A stretch of DNA of 64,000 bases, from assembly GCA_963969495.1 (NCBI GenBank), contig OZ018335.1, positions 88,198,440-88,262,439 on the forward strand, in the 5' to 3' direction. The notes beneath the pieces were generated by a model that was given only the letters and a program-made list of their open reading frames with translations, ran no database searches and was not told where the DNA came from. The position numbers and the translations under genes are program-made. Below, piece after piece: positions 44,301 to 55,816 of this stretch (position 1 is the first letter of the stretch; each line of letters begins with the position of its first letter). This stretch comes from Ceratothoa steindachneri (taxonomy: Eukaryota > Arthropoda > Malacostraca > Isopoda > Cymothoidae).

Positions 44301-47300
44301 TTAAATGAAGTGGAGGAGGCCAGACTCTTCCAAAAAGTCATAAAGTCCACAAGTCAGTGTACATGAGCGAGCCCCGAGTAAAAGGGACAAGCGGTAACGA
44401 GCCTGCTCATCCCGGTACCGGGACAGGTAGCGTGCGCGAATATCACACATACTGAGACATTTAACAAAAATGTGCCAAACAGTTTGAGGGGCAACGCAGT
44501 CATCATAATATGTTGCAGGCGAGCGCTCCATTAAATAGCGGTGCGTCCCGCGGGTGTGTCCGATTCAGAGACGACAGAAAGCGACCTGAAGCCGTCTTGG
44601 CATTGGGGGGTAGATCGATGAGAACAGTCGCAGCGCAATGGCACGCAACTTTAAGTTGTCCTCGAAAATCTCTTATGTTTTTTGCCAAACAGCGTGGAGG
44701 GCTTCACGTATTCCTGCCATGTAATCGGTGTGGGGAAGAGCCAAACGCTGGTCTGGTCACCCAATCCTCGCGGAGTCTTTGGCACCCTCATTCCCCGCAA
44801 GTCCTACATGTCCAGGAACCAAGCAGAAGATAATGTCGACATCGGCCCGGTTCGCCAAAACCGTGGCGTCACGGATATCGCGAACCAAGGGATGCGGAGA
44901 TTCCAATGCCCCGGGAGCACTCAGGGCGCTTTGTGAGTCGCTATAGATCACAATCCGGTCTCCGAACCAGGCACGTCGCGTAATCTCCCGTACCGAGTGG
45001 TGTATTGCCACCAGCTCGGCCGTGAAGACAAACGCAGCGCCTGGCAGAGCCCCGCTGACTTCAAACAGAGGAGATACGGCGTGGAAGCCGACCCTCTCTT
45101 GGGACTTGGAGCCATTCGTGTACACTGCACGGTTCCAGAGTGACACTAAGTTTGCTCCAAATAGGCCGAACGCAATACTTCCGGCATTGTATAAGCTTTG
45201 GGAGCAAAGGCGTGGCCAAAAATGGTCAAAGGTGGTACCAACTAGGGTGGCGTCTTGGTCAGAACTAGGAGCGCCACTGGCCCGAGGGCTAAACATAGCT
45301 ATCGACGGAGCTTCCTGGCCCTAAACTCGACAGTCTTAGAGTATTACTAGCGTCTCTCGATGGCATAGGCACTGTCAAGATTAGCTACGAATGTAATGAA
45401 AGCTGTTGGCGACTGAGGGAGGAGGCGGGCTCGTGCTTCAGGCGAGTTATGCACTGTGAACGGCGAAAAGTGAGTGGAATATCCCCAGCATTCACAGGTA
45501 GGCTCTCAATGGGGGAAGTGCAGAAGAGGCACCGGTCTTTAAGCGAAGGCCGGTGGGGTGGAAAGAGTCCACCTTCCGCAATACACGATGGGCTGCGGAT
45601 GCATAAAACTCGCATTCCTAGTCGAGATTCGAAAGAACAAAGGATCCGTATAAAAGTAAGGCAGTAGCCCTATCAGCGCCCCAAGTGCTGAACGTCACGG
45701 AACGGAGAATATCCATGGCGCGGGTACAAGAGGGCTGAAAGCTGTGAATATCAGCCTCCCAGGTGAGGCGTCGGTCAAATACAAGACCAAGGAAACGGTG
45801 CGAGTTCACCACTTCCAGGCGCACCCCATTCAGAAACAATTCTGGGTCAGGGTGGAGACACGGATGGCGGCAGAAGTGCACCACCTCAGCCTTGGCCAAG
45901 GAAAACCGAAGCCTGTGCGCTTCGGCATAGCGAGAGACGTGATTCGATGCCTGGTGGAGTCGACGCCCCAGAGTTGTCATCTGGGCCGCGCCAAAAGAGA
46001 TCATAAGGTCGTCCACTTAGATCGTAGCAAGAACATCTTCCGGCAGCACCGAGGTGATGTCCTTGATGCTCAGAGCAAAGAGTGTGACACTGAGGACACT
46101 TCCCTGTGGTGCCCCCTCTTCCTGTTTCATTGGGCCGACGATCTCGCAAAAAATCAGATATAAAGAGTGTGAGGCGTCCCCTTGCCCCCATAGTGTGGAG
46201 AGTCTACATGATACCGTATAGCCATGCGGGTTCATAGGCCTTCTCCAGATCGAAAAACACCGTGGCGTAGTGCTGTCTACGAAGGAAGGCCTCGCAGACA
46301 GCATGTTCCAGTCGGAGCAGAGCATCCTACGTGGAGTGGAACCTGCGGAAGCCGCACTGTGAAGAAAACATATGACCTCTGCTGTGCAGAAAGAAGGATA
46401 ATCTAACATTTACCAATTTCTCCATCAACTTGCACACGCAGGAAATTAGAGCATTTTGGCGGAAACCGGCCTGGGTAAAGAGATCTCTCCCCGGTTTGGG
46501 TAAGGTGAGCACAGTAGTGATTCGCCAGGAATCTGAGAGGGTACCCTCTACTCAGATCTTGTTTAGTAAATCTACCAGAAGAGCATCGTCCGGACCAGGG
46601 TCGGTGACCGCGCACGAAGCCAGAGCGGAACGCAACTCACTCACAGTAAACCTGTCGCTGAAGGGTTCTACCCATCTAGAGTTAAAGTTCGGTCGGTTTT
46701 CTACCGTAACATCACTACCCGCATGGAATACTGGCGGAAAAGCATCCTGGCTAGAGAATGCGGAGAAAGCGGTCACGAAAGATTCCACCACGGACGCGGG
46801 GTCCAAGATTGCGCTCCTATTCTCCTGGAGAACAGGAAGGGTGTCCTGCGAAAACCTGCCCCAAATCCCTTTGACTCGCTTTCACACCTCTACTAGAGGG
46901 GTCTTCCCGTTGAGTGAAAACACGTATGCCCGCCAAGAAGAGCGGCGGGCGTGCTTCGAAATATACCGTAACCTAGCCCTAGCCAGACGAATTTCAGCAA
47001 ACAGGAAATCATCCGGGCGGTGCTTATACCGCATATAGGCATAACACTTATGTTTGAGGGCCGCCTCACACTCCACTGACCACCACGGGAGTGGTTTGCG
47101 TGCGAAAAAGCCAGACGTTCTAGGAATAGGAGTTAGGCCCACGGTGATGGGGTTGCCGGAGAATAACTCAACGCCCTCATCAACCAACCTAAACTCCTCG
47201 ACTAAGCTAGAGAAATCATCCATTTCCTGAAATGCGGACCACCGCGCCTGCGCCTAGCACCACCGGGGAAGGCTCTTGGGCGGCAGCGTCGCAGATAATG

Positions 47301-47956
47301 ATATTTGAATGGGAAAGTTATCACTGCCATAGAGGTCATCGCCCCACCCCCTAAATCAGGCTGTGCATCCGGAGAGCACAAATATAGATCAAGACAGGAA
47401 AATGAAGCCGTTCTCGGGCAGTGGTGCGTAAACTCATCCACATCTAGGACACTTATCTCAAGCTCGTCAATCAGGTCGGCAAGGACTTGACCCCGTGGAT
47501 TAATCCAGTGGTCTACCGTTAAGATTTCCGAGCAAAAGAAAGGGCCTCGGCAACCATTCCACGACGAGACCGAAGTTCCCCGCGTCGAAGTCGGCTGACG
47601 GTGAAATGTACGAGAAAATAACAGTATACCTCCTATCCATGTGCAGCTGCACAGCTACTGCCTGGTAGGAGGTATCTAAGGCAAAGAAAAGAACGGAGAC
47701 ATCATCCCGGGTGTAAATCGCGCATCCTCCTGCCCTGGTCCTATCCTGTGGTGGTAGCGTCGCAAAACCCTTATACCCAGGGAGGGAGTGTGGGCAAGGT
47801 GCACGCGCCCAGCTTGCTCTCCTGCAAAAAGCTAGCTAACGGGGAACGGAACGAGGCGAGCCTCCACAACGCCTCCCAGTTGGCCTGAAGTCCGCTGCAA
47901 TTCCATTGAAGAAATATACTCTCAAGGCCTAGCTTGGAGCAGACGCGGATGACCAC
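44301..47956 (-). pseudogene. I-like ORF2: endonuclease, RT, RNase H
   Basis: The endonuclease starts near 47910 (FLQWNCSGLQANWEALWRL) and includes LLLGNLNGR (normally GDxN) near 47525. RT motifs follow: FFDLEKAYE near 46250, EEGAPQGSVLSVTLF near 46100 and VDDLMISFG at about 46016. The codon before VDD is TAA where the Tyr of YVDD belongs. RNase H lies at 45296-44757 with VYTNGSKS (Asp to Asn), TAELVAIHHSV, IVIYSDSQSAL and LVPGHVGLAGNE. The tail (44531-44301) has a C-x2-C...H-x4-C-like pattern and ends FLEESGLLHFI. About 1,200 codons in several frames. All three catalytic centres carry lesions. Confidence 0.88.
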
Positions 47957-47999
47957 TTCTAAGAGAAGACCCTCACGAGAATGGCCGTACGTTTCCCCA

Positions 48000-49314
48000 A
48001 GGCAGAACTCTGGGTGCTGTTGGCCGTACAGTGCTTTGTCGCCTTCGAGGATGTACCGCGGGAGGTTTGGCTCGCCATGCGAGTCTCTTCCTTACTCCGC
48101 GGGGTGGCTTTAGAGGCAGAGGTTCCTCTTTTAGAGTATCCACCGTCTTCGCGCCATCCAGCCTGCCACTGGTAGTGGGAGAAGGAGCCGAAGCTCCTTT
48201 AGTACTGTCTTCCTTACTGGGTGCAGCTTTAGGAACCCTGGAGATGGCTTCACGACCAACTTCAGGGGTGTTGCCTCCTTTGAGTCTAGCGACTCGATGG
48301 AGGCGTGCGGCCGTTTCGCCTTACGGAGAACGGTCACGTTGGGGAAAGTGAGGGGAGCCCTGGTTTTATCCGGGGCTGGGTGTCAACCCTTTGTGCCGCC
48401 AGCTTTACCAGGGGAGTTCCTAGGGGGGTGAGTAAAACCCGCATAAGAATTTCGCATGGGCGCGGAAACGATCGTGCTAGTAGGCCTCGAGGGGCCAGGA
48501 GTAGAGGGTGGCTTTATTAATATTGAAGCATAGGATGTACCAGACAGTGCCGGGCGCGCCATGACCAATTCCTTAACCTCGCGAACTTAGAGACGATCTT
48601 GTGCCTTCACGACCTGGATTTTCTTCTCAAGGAGAAACGCACCACATTGCTTCGAAGACGTGGAGTGCGGTTCTCCTTCTTGTTGTTTTTCTTTTAAGGA
48701 GAAGAGGGCGGGGAATTAATCCGCTTCTTCCCCAGGCCATATGGACCGGCCTCAGCAAGATCCTGCTCCGAGATGGAGAAGATCTTGGCTGTCACAGGGG
48801 CACCAACTGTAGGAGGAGATCACTCATCTCTTTGCAAGGCCTTGGATATCCGAGCCGTCTGTGGAAGACGTTGCACAGGTGTGGACTTGGGTTCGTCCCC
48901 ATGGAAGGTACTACCGTCTAGACCTGGATTGCCTCAAGGACCATGTCTATCTCCTCAAGGGGGGCCTCCATGTGGCCATCCCTCCCCCAGGACATCGCAG
49001 GTCCCATTGGCCACAAAGTCTTTTGTCGTTGAAGAGAGGTGGGCAGTGGCCACGTATGGTGACCCCCTCTAGGCTCAATATACGAGCCCGCGGGTCTTTA
49101 GAGGGAAGAGGACGACGGGGTCTGTCTTCCCTCCTCCCTTAAGGGGATTGGCCCTATCGTGCCGCTCCAACCGAGAGCGGTCAATAATGGGCCGCCTGCC
49201 TTTCTTGGCAGTACCCTTAGAAAGTAAAGGGGGGACTGACGCTGGAAAGAGGGAGGCACCCGAGGGCACCTCCAGAGAAGGGCGTGAGGGGAAGTCCCCT
49301 ACACCCGTATGCAA
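48000..49314 (-). pseudogene. I-like ORF1 region
   Basis: GC-rich minus-strand sequence upstream of ORF2 with broken frames (for example 49314-49075 and 48337-48131) rich in Pro, Ser, Lys and Arg, as expected for a gag-like RNA-binding protein. I see no clear CCHC knuckle. Assignment rests mainly on position. Confidence 0.5.
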
Positions 49315-49600
49315 AGAAGAGGAGTCGCCTTCCCCCCCCCTCAGCCCCGATCCGAGATAGTTGGGTGAGAGGGAGCTGATCAGCGTCTACCCTGTGAAAT
49401 TAGAGGCACACCAGAGAAAGTTGTAGGAGAGCTTCTATGGAAAGTGAGGGAGTAGGGTAGAAATGCAGGCTGTCTGAAAGAAGGAGAAGAGGCTAAGTTG
49501 GGGCCGGACGGAGCGTTGAGTCCCATCAGCACGGCGGCCAGGAATTCAAATCGCCGCACCCCTTACGGGGGGGGAAGAGAGAGAGAGAGAGAGATGTCTT

Positions 49601-50384
49601 CCCCTTCCCCTTTCGGCCACATCCAGAGATGAATAGATAAAAGCTGGTCGCTCAGAAGAAGCTCACAGCGAATTCACCCGAAATAGCCTTTGGTTACCAC
49701 TCGTTATGTACTACGTTTAATCCAGTCGTTTCCACGATACTCTCTAGTTTGCTGCACTAGAGGGAAGTAGGGGAATGAGGTATGAAAGACTAGCTATCAT
49801 TTATAATTTGCAAACAATTATTCCAAAACATTGGAGAGAAAGTCTTATATACATGAAATTTGAACACTAAATTTGCTTAGTTATGGGGCGAAAACGAATC
49901 AAAGTGATCATCGCTCTGACTACGTTACCCATAACATGTTTTTCGCACCAGAAAACTATGCCCCAACTTTAGCTTCTGTTTTGAAAATTCCTCAAAGCAC
50001 AGTTCGGAAAATGTCTCAAAGCCCGGTTCGGAAAATGCCTCTAAGCATGGACTCGAGAAGACTGGAGAGATGGAGGATCTCGGTGGAATATGTTAATCCA
50101 AGTGGTTTTTCTTCCTAAAGGCACCTAATAAGGAACCTCTACATTATTAATGGACCCTCCTTCTTAATTTGTCCCTTCATACCACTCTCCGCTATTACGT
50201 CAGATGCTACCCCCTCTTCCTCCCCGCGGGGAGTGGTTCCAGCTTTTCCGAATGCGTCAATACGCTCGACCGCGCGTCTAATTCCTTTAGTTCTGCTTTT
50301 CCCCGACGCCTGAGAAAACGTACCACCTGCTGGCTATTACAAAATATAAGCTTCCCCCTTGCCAAGGTATGTGACTAGCCGCTG
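49601..50384. other. No recognisable gene
   Basis: Mixed sequence with short frames and a direct repeat at about 49990-50045 (CTCAAAGCACAGTTCGGAAAATG, then CTCAAAGCCCGGTTCGGAAAATG). Nothing else supportable. Confidence 0.4.
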
Positions 50385-50620
50385 GTCATAAAACCTTATG
50401 CCCTGGAACCTTCACAACACTATCCACTTGGGTTTGGTTGTGATTAGCGTGTTTGAACATCTTTGCTCTCCGCCCTCCCTTAGACATATCTACTACCCCT
50501 ATCTCTCTTCTTATATACCATGCCTGGGATGGATACTCTGTGTAGGTTGTTACACCTGGTGCCCGTAGGAGCGGCACTTCCTCCTGGCCTGAGTGCCAAT
50601 AGGAAAGGTTTGTCCCACTA
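50385..50620 (+). repeat. Dispersed repeat family A, copy 3 (head)
   Basis: It contains GTGTAGGTTGTTACACCTGGTGCCC followed by AGGAGCGGCACTTCCTCCTGGCC, the best-preserved head block of the family in this window. Confidence 0.6.
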
Positions 50621-51299
50621 AGTTAAATTGAACTTTTTGTCAGGTTTGGGGAAGCTGAAAGTTCCCTTCGCCCTTCAATTCACCCACATTTCTCTACTAC
50701 TTTTTCTACCTAGTATTAAACTCCGCAAAGGGATACCCAGTTTAGCTCGTAAACCCGCATCCCTGTACTCCTCTGTATTACGAGAGGGCTTCAAAAAGTT
50801 CGTAGAAAAATGGAATAATATTAAAACAAACTAAAGCATAAATTTATCTTTCAATTTAATCTCTCTTCTAAAAAAACACTTTTGATACCCATGGTACCAT
50901 CAATTTAAACCATTTCTATAAACCTGAGGACTATAAGAATTAAACTAGTTAAAACAGGTCCTTTAACATTACTTGAAGTTTTTTTTTGTTCATTTCAAAA
51001 TAGTGCCCTTTATTCTAATTCCACGAAACTCCCCCCGAGTTTCGTGGTACTATTTTGTGTTTTGGATATCAGCCAATTATCTGAAACCTTTCATGTCCTC
51101 AGGAAGGGGAGGGCACCCGCGTCAGGAATAAATGTATATGAGTACTCGCCAACGGTAGAGTACCTAAATAGAGGAGATAATTGGGTAGGCTGTACTGTAA
51201 AGGGCGAGAAGGAAATGGTAGCGGTGTCATCACATCTATGAGGATGTGGATTTAGCTACCTATCCCCGGAAAGGGGTGAATATCAGCGTATCCTGCCAA
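50621..51299. other. No recognisable gene
   Basis: AT-rich DNA. The frames at 50628-50834 and 51044-51241 have no family signature. Confidence 0.4.
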
Positions 51300-51405
51300 T
51301 GGGCAACCCTCTGCGAAAAGTTTTGTGTCCGCATTCGTTGGAATTGAACTCGCGCCTTGACGTCAGAAATCCCTCGTCGTATCTGCTAGGCAAGCGAGAG
51401 CTCCA
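51300..51405 (-). repeat. Possible tRNA-derived SINE fragment
   Basis: On the minus strand GCGAGTTCAATTCCAACG resembles an RNA polymerase III B box (GGTTCAATTCC type). About 45 bp upstream, CTTGCCTAGCAGATACGACG could be a degraded A box. The spacing fits a tRNA-like head, but the boxes are weak and no second copy is seen. Confidence 0.3.
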
Positions 51406-51430
51406 CAAATGAGCGATTAAATATAATAGT

Positions 51431-52440
51431 GTGAATTCAATGACTCAACAAGTAGAAAGCTTCAAATATTTAGAGAGTGTATTTGCTGAGAGCAGTGACT
51501 GTGAAAAAGAGATAAAAACGAAATTAACCATAGCAAAAGTAGTGATTGAAAAAATTGAAAAGATATTGAATATTTCTATGAACATGAATTTGGGATTAAG
51601 AATAATGAAATTTTATGTATGACCAACGCATGCATGGCGGAAAAACGTGAACGGTGAAGAAGAATGTTATAAAAAGATTGTAAGCAATGAAAATGTGAAT
51701 TTTTAGCAGAATTATGAGAATCTTTTGAACTGCTGGAGTTACAAAGGAAGAACTACTGAGAAGAGCTGTCGGAGAGGGACCTTCTGATGAAGAGCTGAAG
51801 GAGAGAGAGTTTTGATGAAGTGCTGGTGAAGTGAGAGGACTGAAAAAAGCTAGGGGTGAGAGACTTACGATGAAAAGCTGGAGAGGAGGGAGTTCTGGTG
51901 AAGAGCTGGAAGGGAGAAAATTGTGATGAAGAGCTGGAAGGGAGAGATTTCTGATGAAGCGCTGGAAGGGAGAGATTTCTGATGAAGAGCTGGACGAGAG
52001 AGACTTCCGATGAAGAGTTAGAAGGGATAGATTTCTGATGAAGAGCTGGAGGGGAGAGACTTTGATGAAGAGCTAGAAAGGAAACATTTCTGATGAAGAG
52101 CAGGAGAGGAGAGACTTGTGATGAAAAGCTAGAAGGGAAACATTTCTGATGAATCGCTAGAGGGGAGAGACTTCTAATCATGAGAGCAAAGGAGAAGCAG
52201 CGGGGATTTGCTGGTCATAGCCTGAGAGTGGCTGGTCTGGATAGGGAAGACGCGCTGTGAAGTCCAAAGGAAGCAAGGTCTGGAGAGGCATCCAGTGAGT
52301 AAAGTTTAAGTGAACGCTCTGCTTGCACACCTCAGTAATCGACAAAGGGTTGTGGAAGACCTGGTCAGGCTGGCTGAGCTGATCAGAGAGAAGAATGGAG
52401 ATCCAATGGTCACTGATCTTTCTTGACCACCACTCCCGTA
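51431..52440 (+). pseudogene. Non-LTR RT C-terminal half with internal minisatellite
   Basis: The plus strand reads QQVESFKYLESVFAESSDCEK, then EIKTKLTIAKVVIEK and LRIMKFYV. This is the block after the RT active site typical of arthropod endonuclease-RT elements. It continues through WIFSRIMRIFWTAGVTKEEL and LLRRAVGEG, which runs into a 28-bp minisatellite. Beyond it the ORF resumes with KEKQRGFAGHSLRVAGL and ends in an EEWRSN/VTDLS-like C-terminal block near 52420. There are several frame changes. The clade (RTE- or CR1-like) is not certain. Confidence 0.75.
51745..52175. repeat. 28-bp minisatellite, about 15 units
   Basis: A unit like GATGAAGAGCTGGAAGGGAGAGATTTCT; start points at 51925, 51953, 51981 and 52009 are exactly 28 bp apart. 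The sequence seems to grow out of the RT coding sequence (GEGPSDEELKERES). The long minus-strand frame across it is an artefact. Confidence 0.92.
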
Positions 52441-52843
52441 ATGTAAAGGTATTGTTGAGATATTGTGGTGATGTTTGCCGTAAATTATGATTTATTAAAC
52501 AAATACTTTACAATATAACATCCTCTCCTCCATGGATGAAGATATTGAATTTCCTACATTTAGGGGATAGGATGTTCATTAGCAAAAACTTTGATGAGAA
52601 GTATGTTCAAATGGTCAGTCTGGAGTGGAAAGATCTTCAATACATCCAATGTTTACAGATCTTGTCGCAAGAATAACAGACACGCCCGAGTAGAGAACAG
52701 ACGTCCGTATTTTTACTATAGAATGGAAATATCCAAAATCTTCCTGATTGTTTTGGATAATATTTCTTTCCTTCTCACTATCTTGTAAAAAAATGTAATC
52801 AACCTAAATTATGCCTACAACATAAAAATTCAAAATTTGTGAT
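52441..52843. other. No recognisable gene
   Basis: AT-rich DNA without supportable features. Confidence 0.4.
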
Positions 52844-53275
52844 TTAAATAGTTGACAAATGTTTAGTTGAGGGTGGACTTATGGCTCCACAACAGCAAAC
52901 ATGAACTCCAAATCTGTAATTATTTCGGTTTGTATCGTTGTCATTTCGCAATGAAGCTTCGACTTTAGGGATTTGTACCAGTTTTCTCTTCATACATTTA
53001 AATCCATTTTTTGATACTCGATGCGAAAGCAAAAGCATCGTGTGTGATCTTTTATCTGGAGCCAAATTACCATCACTTTCGGAGCTTTCTTTCACACACC
53101 GAATCGGTTCAAAGACTTCAAATTTATTGGGCGAATTCCTGATCGCTCTTATTAAGCGCATCAATTGATGTAGGTCGTATAGGTATCTAGTGTGTATTTG
53201 GTAAGATATGTAAGTGGCGTTTGCACACACCCGTTTTAAAATGGTACACACAGGCTCTTCTCTCGCTCTCATCAC
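52844..53275 (-). CDS. Unassigned 143-codon open frame
   Basis: One of the longest frames here that is neither low complexity nor a known element. The product is basic and hydrophilic, with SYQIHTRYLYDLHQLMRLIR, FEVFEPIRCVKESSESDG and GVHVCCCGAI. I do not recognise a domain, and no signal peptide or membrane segment is evident. An exon of a host gene or an unfamiliar element protein are both possible. Confidence 0.3.
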   Translation of the reverse strand: MMRAREEPVCTILKRVCANATYISYQIHTRYLYDLHQLMRLIRAIRNSPNKFEVFEPIRCVKESSESDGNLAPDKRSHTMLLLSHRVSKNGFKCMKRKLVQIPKVEASLRNDNDTNRNNYRFGVHVCCCGAISPPSTKHLSTI

Positions 53276-54273
53276 ACTTTATTCTGTAGAAGAGGTCGCA
53301 CATTTACAGTTTTCCTTTGGAACCACAAAAACCAAACCTAAACATTTAGAATAAAGTTTTTTAGTAAGATTCTTTTTAGTTCTCTTTCTTTCACTCATGT
53401 TTATTATCCAGTTGCTCCTGGTTTTCTGTGCTGAACATTATTATTATCACTTTTTGGCGCGGACAACCACTAATGATTATTCACATCCGTATTTGATTTT
53501 ATGTCTGAGGTATCTCCACCCCTTATTATTATTATATTATTATTATTATTATTATCGGGAATCTATCACGTTTTTTAGAACTTATTTTACACTCCTGTAG
53601 TTGAAATTGATCGCTGAGGCTTTTTAATTACCTTCTCCTCAGCGTTCTACCGCTTATGATCGATCGAGTTAAGTACAGCGATCCTGTCTGTACATACAAT
53701 TCTCTCTTATACTTATACATGCAGGTCACACACCCAGGACCTACCTGCCTTCACTGAAACGGCGTCAAGAGTTACGCTACCTATGAATTCCTAATACTCC
53801 AAATCGTCCCGTCTTTTTAGCTACTACGGCTTTGTAACTTCTGACTGTATTTCATATCCCCTAATTTAACCATTTTCTTGCCTAAATGAATCAATATATA
53901 AATGTGTGCCTTTGCCACAAACTAATCATTTATGTGACATCGACTCGATATCATAAATAGACAATTCGCTCAAACGAATCAAGTAACCAGGCAATTATAT
54001 GTAATAAAACATTACTATGCATTTTTATCTTTACTTCTGCTTATTTCGTAAAAACATTTAAAAGTCAATTAAACAAGACCGGCATTAATTTAAAATTGAC
54101 CGTTTGCTAAAAAAGATCCGCAAATGTGATAATGGATTTTACGCAGGGTTTTTTGCCTATCCTGCACATTGAAGCTTCTGGAGGAACAAAAACAACAAAA
54201 AAATTAATGGTTTTTTTTTGAGGGATGCCTGGAATCACCACGAGGGGTTCCTGTCGCCGCCGCGAGATAGTTC
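53276..54273. other. No recognisable gene; short (ATT)n at about 53525-53556
   Basis: AT-rich DNA with a brief trinucleotide run and otherwise no supportable feature. Confidence 0.4.
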
Positions 54274-54408
54274 TGCGCAAGACTGAGGGAGATCTGCCCA
54301 AGCCAGAAGGAGGTTTGCGCAAGCCCGAGGGAAGTCTGCGCAAGCCCGAGGGAGGTCTGTGCAAGCCCGAGGGAGGTCTGCGCAAGCCCGCGGGAGGTCT
54401 GTACAGGC
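54274..54408. repeat. 21-bp GC-rich minisatellite (heptapeptide coding)
   Basis: About seven units of GGAGGTCTGCGCAAGCCCGA, GC-rich against an AT-rich background. Because 21 is divisible by three, plus (54225-54536, KPEGGLR repeats) and minus frames (54544-54107, PPSGLRR repeats; 54434-54204) stay open. Either could be an exon, but nothing outside the repeat is recognisable. Confidence 0.85.
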
Positions 54409-54643
54409 AATGTGATTTGAATGGAACGGTGCAAGTTTTGCAGATTTTTATTCCTGCCTTTGTTCGTCGCTTCGCTTCCCTCGATACTTGTGTGGAGGTG
54501 TCTGGAGAGAGGATGAAACGCGTATTGCTTGGTTGAGTGCCCAATGCTGAGACAATGGTGAGAATTAAAAGCAGTTTGGTCGGAGCGCAGCGATGGTGGA
54601 AATATAGACTACAATAATCCTTTCTCGACTTCGTTTCATGTTT

Positions 54644-54902
54644 ATTAGTCGCGAATATATAAGTTATTATGTCGGTCTGTCGGTCGGTCGGATGTAACCA
54701 TGTTACTTTTCAATTATCTTTTAGGCAATAGCATCGTAACTATTCGGCCGAGTCTAATGAAATTTTAAACCCTTATGTTGTTTTACATTCTATTTCAATT
54801 GATATAATTTCCAAGGTCTTCCCGAGGTTATTCTGGGAATTATTGAAAGTTTAGAAGGTCATATGTCAGAATCATGGAGAGCACGCGACTTAGGTCTGTT
54901 GA
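54644..54902 (-). repeat. Dispersed repeat family B, copy 3 (one unit)
   Basis: On the minus strand it runs from AAGTCGCGTGCTCTCC through the internal unit (once) to CCGACCGACCGACAGACCG and the terminal CGCGACTAA. It is diverged but collinear with the other copies. Confidence 0.8.
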
Positions 54903-55029
54903 TTTTGTTTTTACAAGTAGCCATCTACCCCACCTCCTCTCCCGATAGTTGCCTAGCACAGACTATCTTTCTTTCTATATAAAGGTAACGATTTTCTATG
55001 GGAAACAGGATCATTTAGATATAGTTTCA

Positions 55030-55180
55030 CCATAGAGATATAGGTTGTCCCTCTCTGGAATGTTAGGTTTTAAGTCAAATTGTACCCGTTGACATCGACT
55101 GGGAATCGAGACTGGGCTGTCAAACGCGTTTTTTTCTTCCAACCAATGATTTAACCACTCGGCTACCATCCACAACCCGG
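55030..55180 (-). mobile_element. tRNA-derived SINE-like copy 1
   Basis: On the minus strand, GTGGATGGTAGCCGAGTGGTTAA (A box at 55165-55151) and GTCTCGATTCCC (B box at 55112-55101) are spaced as in a tRNA-Leu/Ser-type head. A body containing GATGTCAACGGGTACAATTT follows. The second copy at 55361 shares head and body. Confidence 0.7.
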
Positions 55181-55360
55181 CAAATGAATGTTTTAAGTCA
55201 AAGGAAGGAATAATCGAAATGGATAATAATTTGACGAATTGCAAATAATCGGAACAAGGTTTTAAATAAAATAATACTCATTGAAAATTATTCCTTCGTC
55301 CTTTCGGGTCTAGCCCACAATGTCTTAACTTATAAGGGTACTTTAAATATTCTTCGGGGG

Positions 55361-55480
55361 GCTGTGGATGGTAGCCGAGTGGTTTAAGTATTGGCTCGAA
55401 GCACGAAACGCGTTCGACAGCACAGTATCGATTTCCAATTGATGTCAACGGGTAGAATTTTATTTGAAATTTGTTACAAT
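55361..55480 (+). mobile_element. tRNA-derived SINE-like copy 2
   Basis: GTGGATGGTAGCCGAGTGGTTTAA (A box at 55372-55386) and GTATCGATTTCC (B box at 55425-55436) are followed by the body GATGTCAACGGGTAGAATTT. It lies in convergent/inverted orientation to copy 1 with about 180 bp between the heads, so a transcript across both could fold. Confidence 0.7.
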
Positions 55481-55816
55481 GTTCCATTGTCAAAAGTTAG
55501 AATTGAAGGGATAAAAATATTGTGGTTGGTTTTTATTACCAATCAATAGGAAACAAGGCAAACTAACGTGGGAAACAATAAAAGGGATGAGACAAGCATA
55601 AAAAAAACAATGGATCAACATCGTTATACCGAACTACGTCCTTTTTAAAATGGATGACCATTTTCTCAGAATTTTCATGAACTGAGTTATACAAAGAACG
55701 CTAAAGCAAAAGAATTGAACTCTTGTTTTTAAAGTGTTAATCAGAAACGGACCCCGAACTAAAACCAATTCCGAAAGGATGAGTAGGAAATTCAGCGTGC
55801 CAGTGTAGACTAATAT

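Larger units (their letters stand above)
44070..49600 (-). mobile_element. I-superfamily non-LTR retrotransposon, near full length, inactive
   Basis: About 5.5 kb on the minus strand, clearly richer in GC than its surroundings. Reading from high to low coordinates there is a Pro/Arg/Lys-rich ORF1 region, an APE endonuclease, RT, RNase H and a Cys/His-type C-terminal tail. After the stop comes a T-rich 3' region with TGTTGTTGTTG repeats. A (GA)n run at 49571-49594 sits near the 5' end. RNase H places it in the I superfamily rather than Jockey. The ends are approximate. Confidence 0.82.

Noticed and set aside
45744..46163. 139-codon plus frame across the I-like RT
   Set aside because: Antisense shadow of ORF2; the minus strand has the RT motifs.
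51753..52181. 142-codon minus frame rich in Ser/Phe
   Set aside because: Translation of the 28-bp minisatellite.
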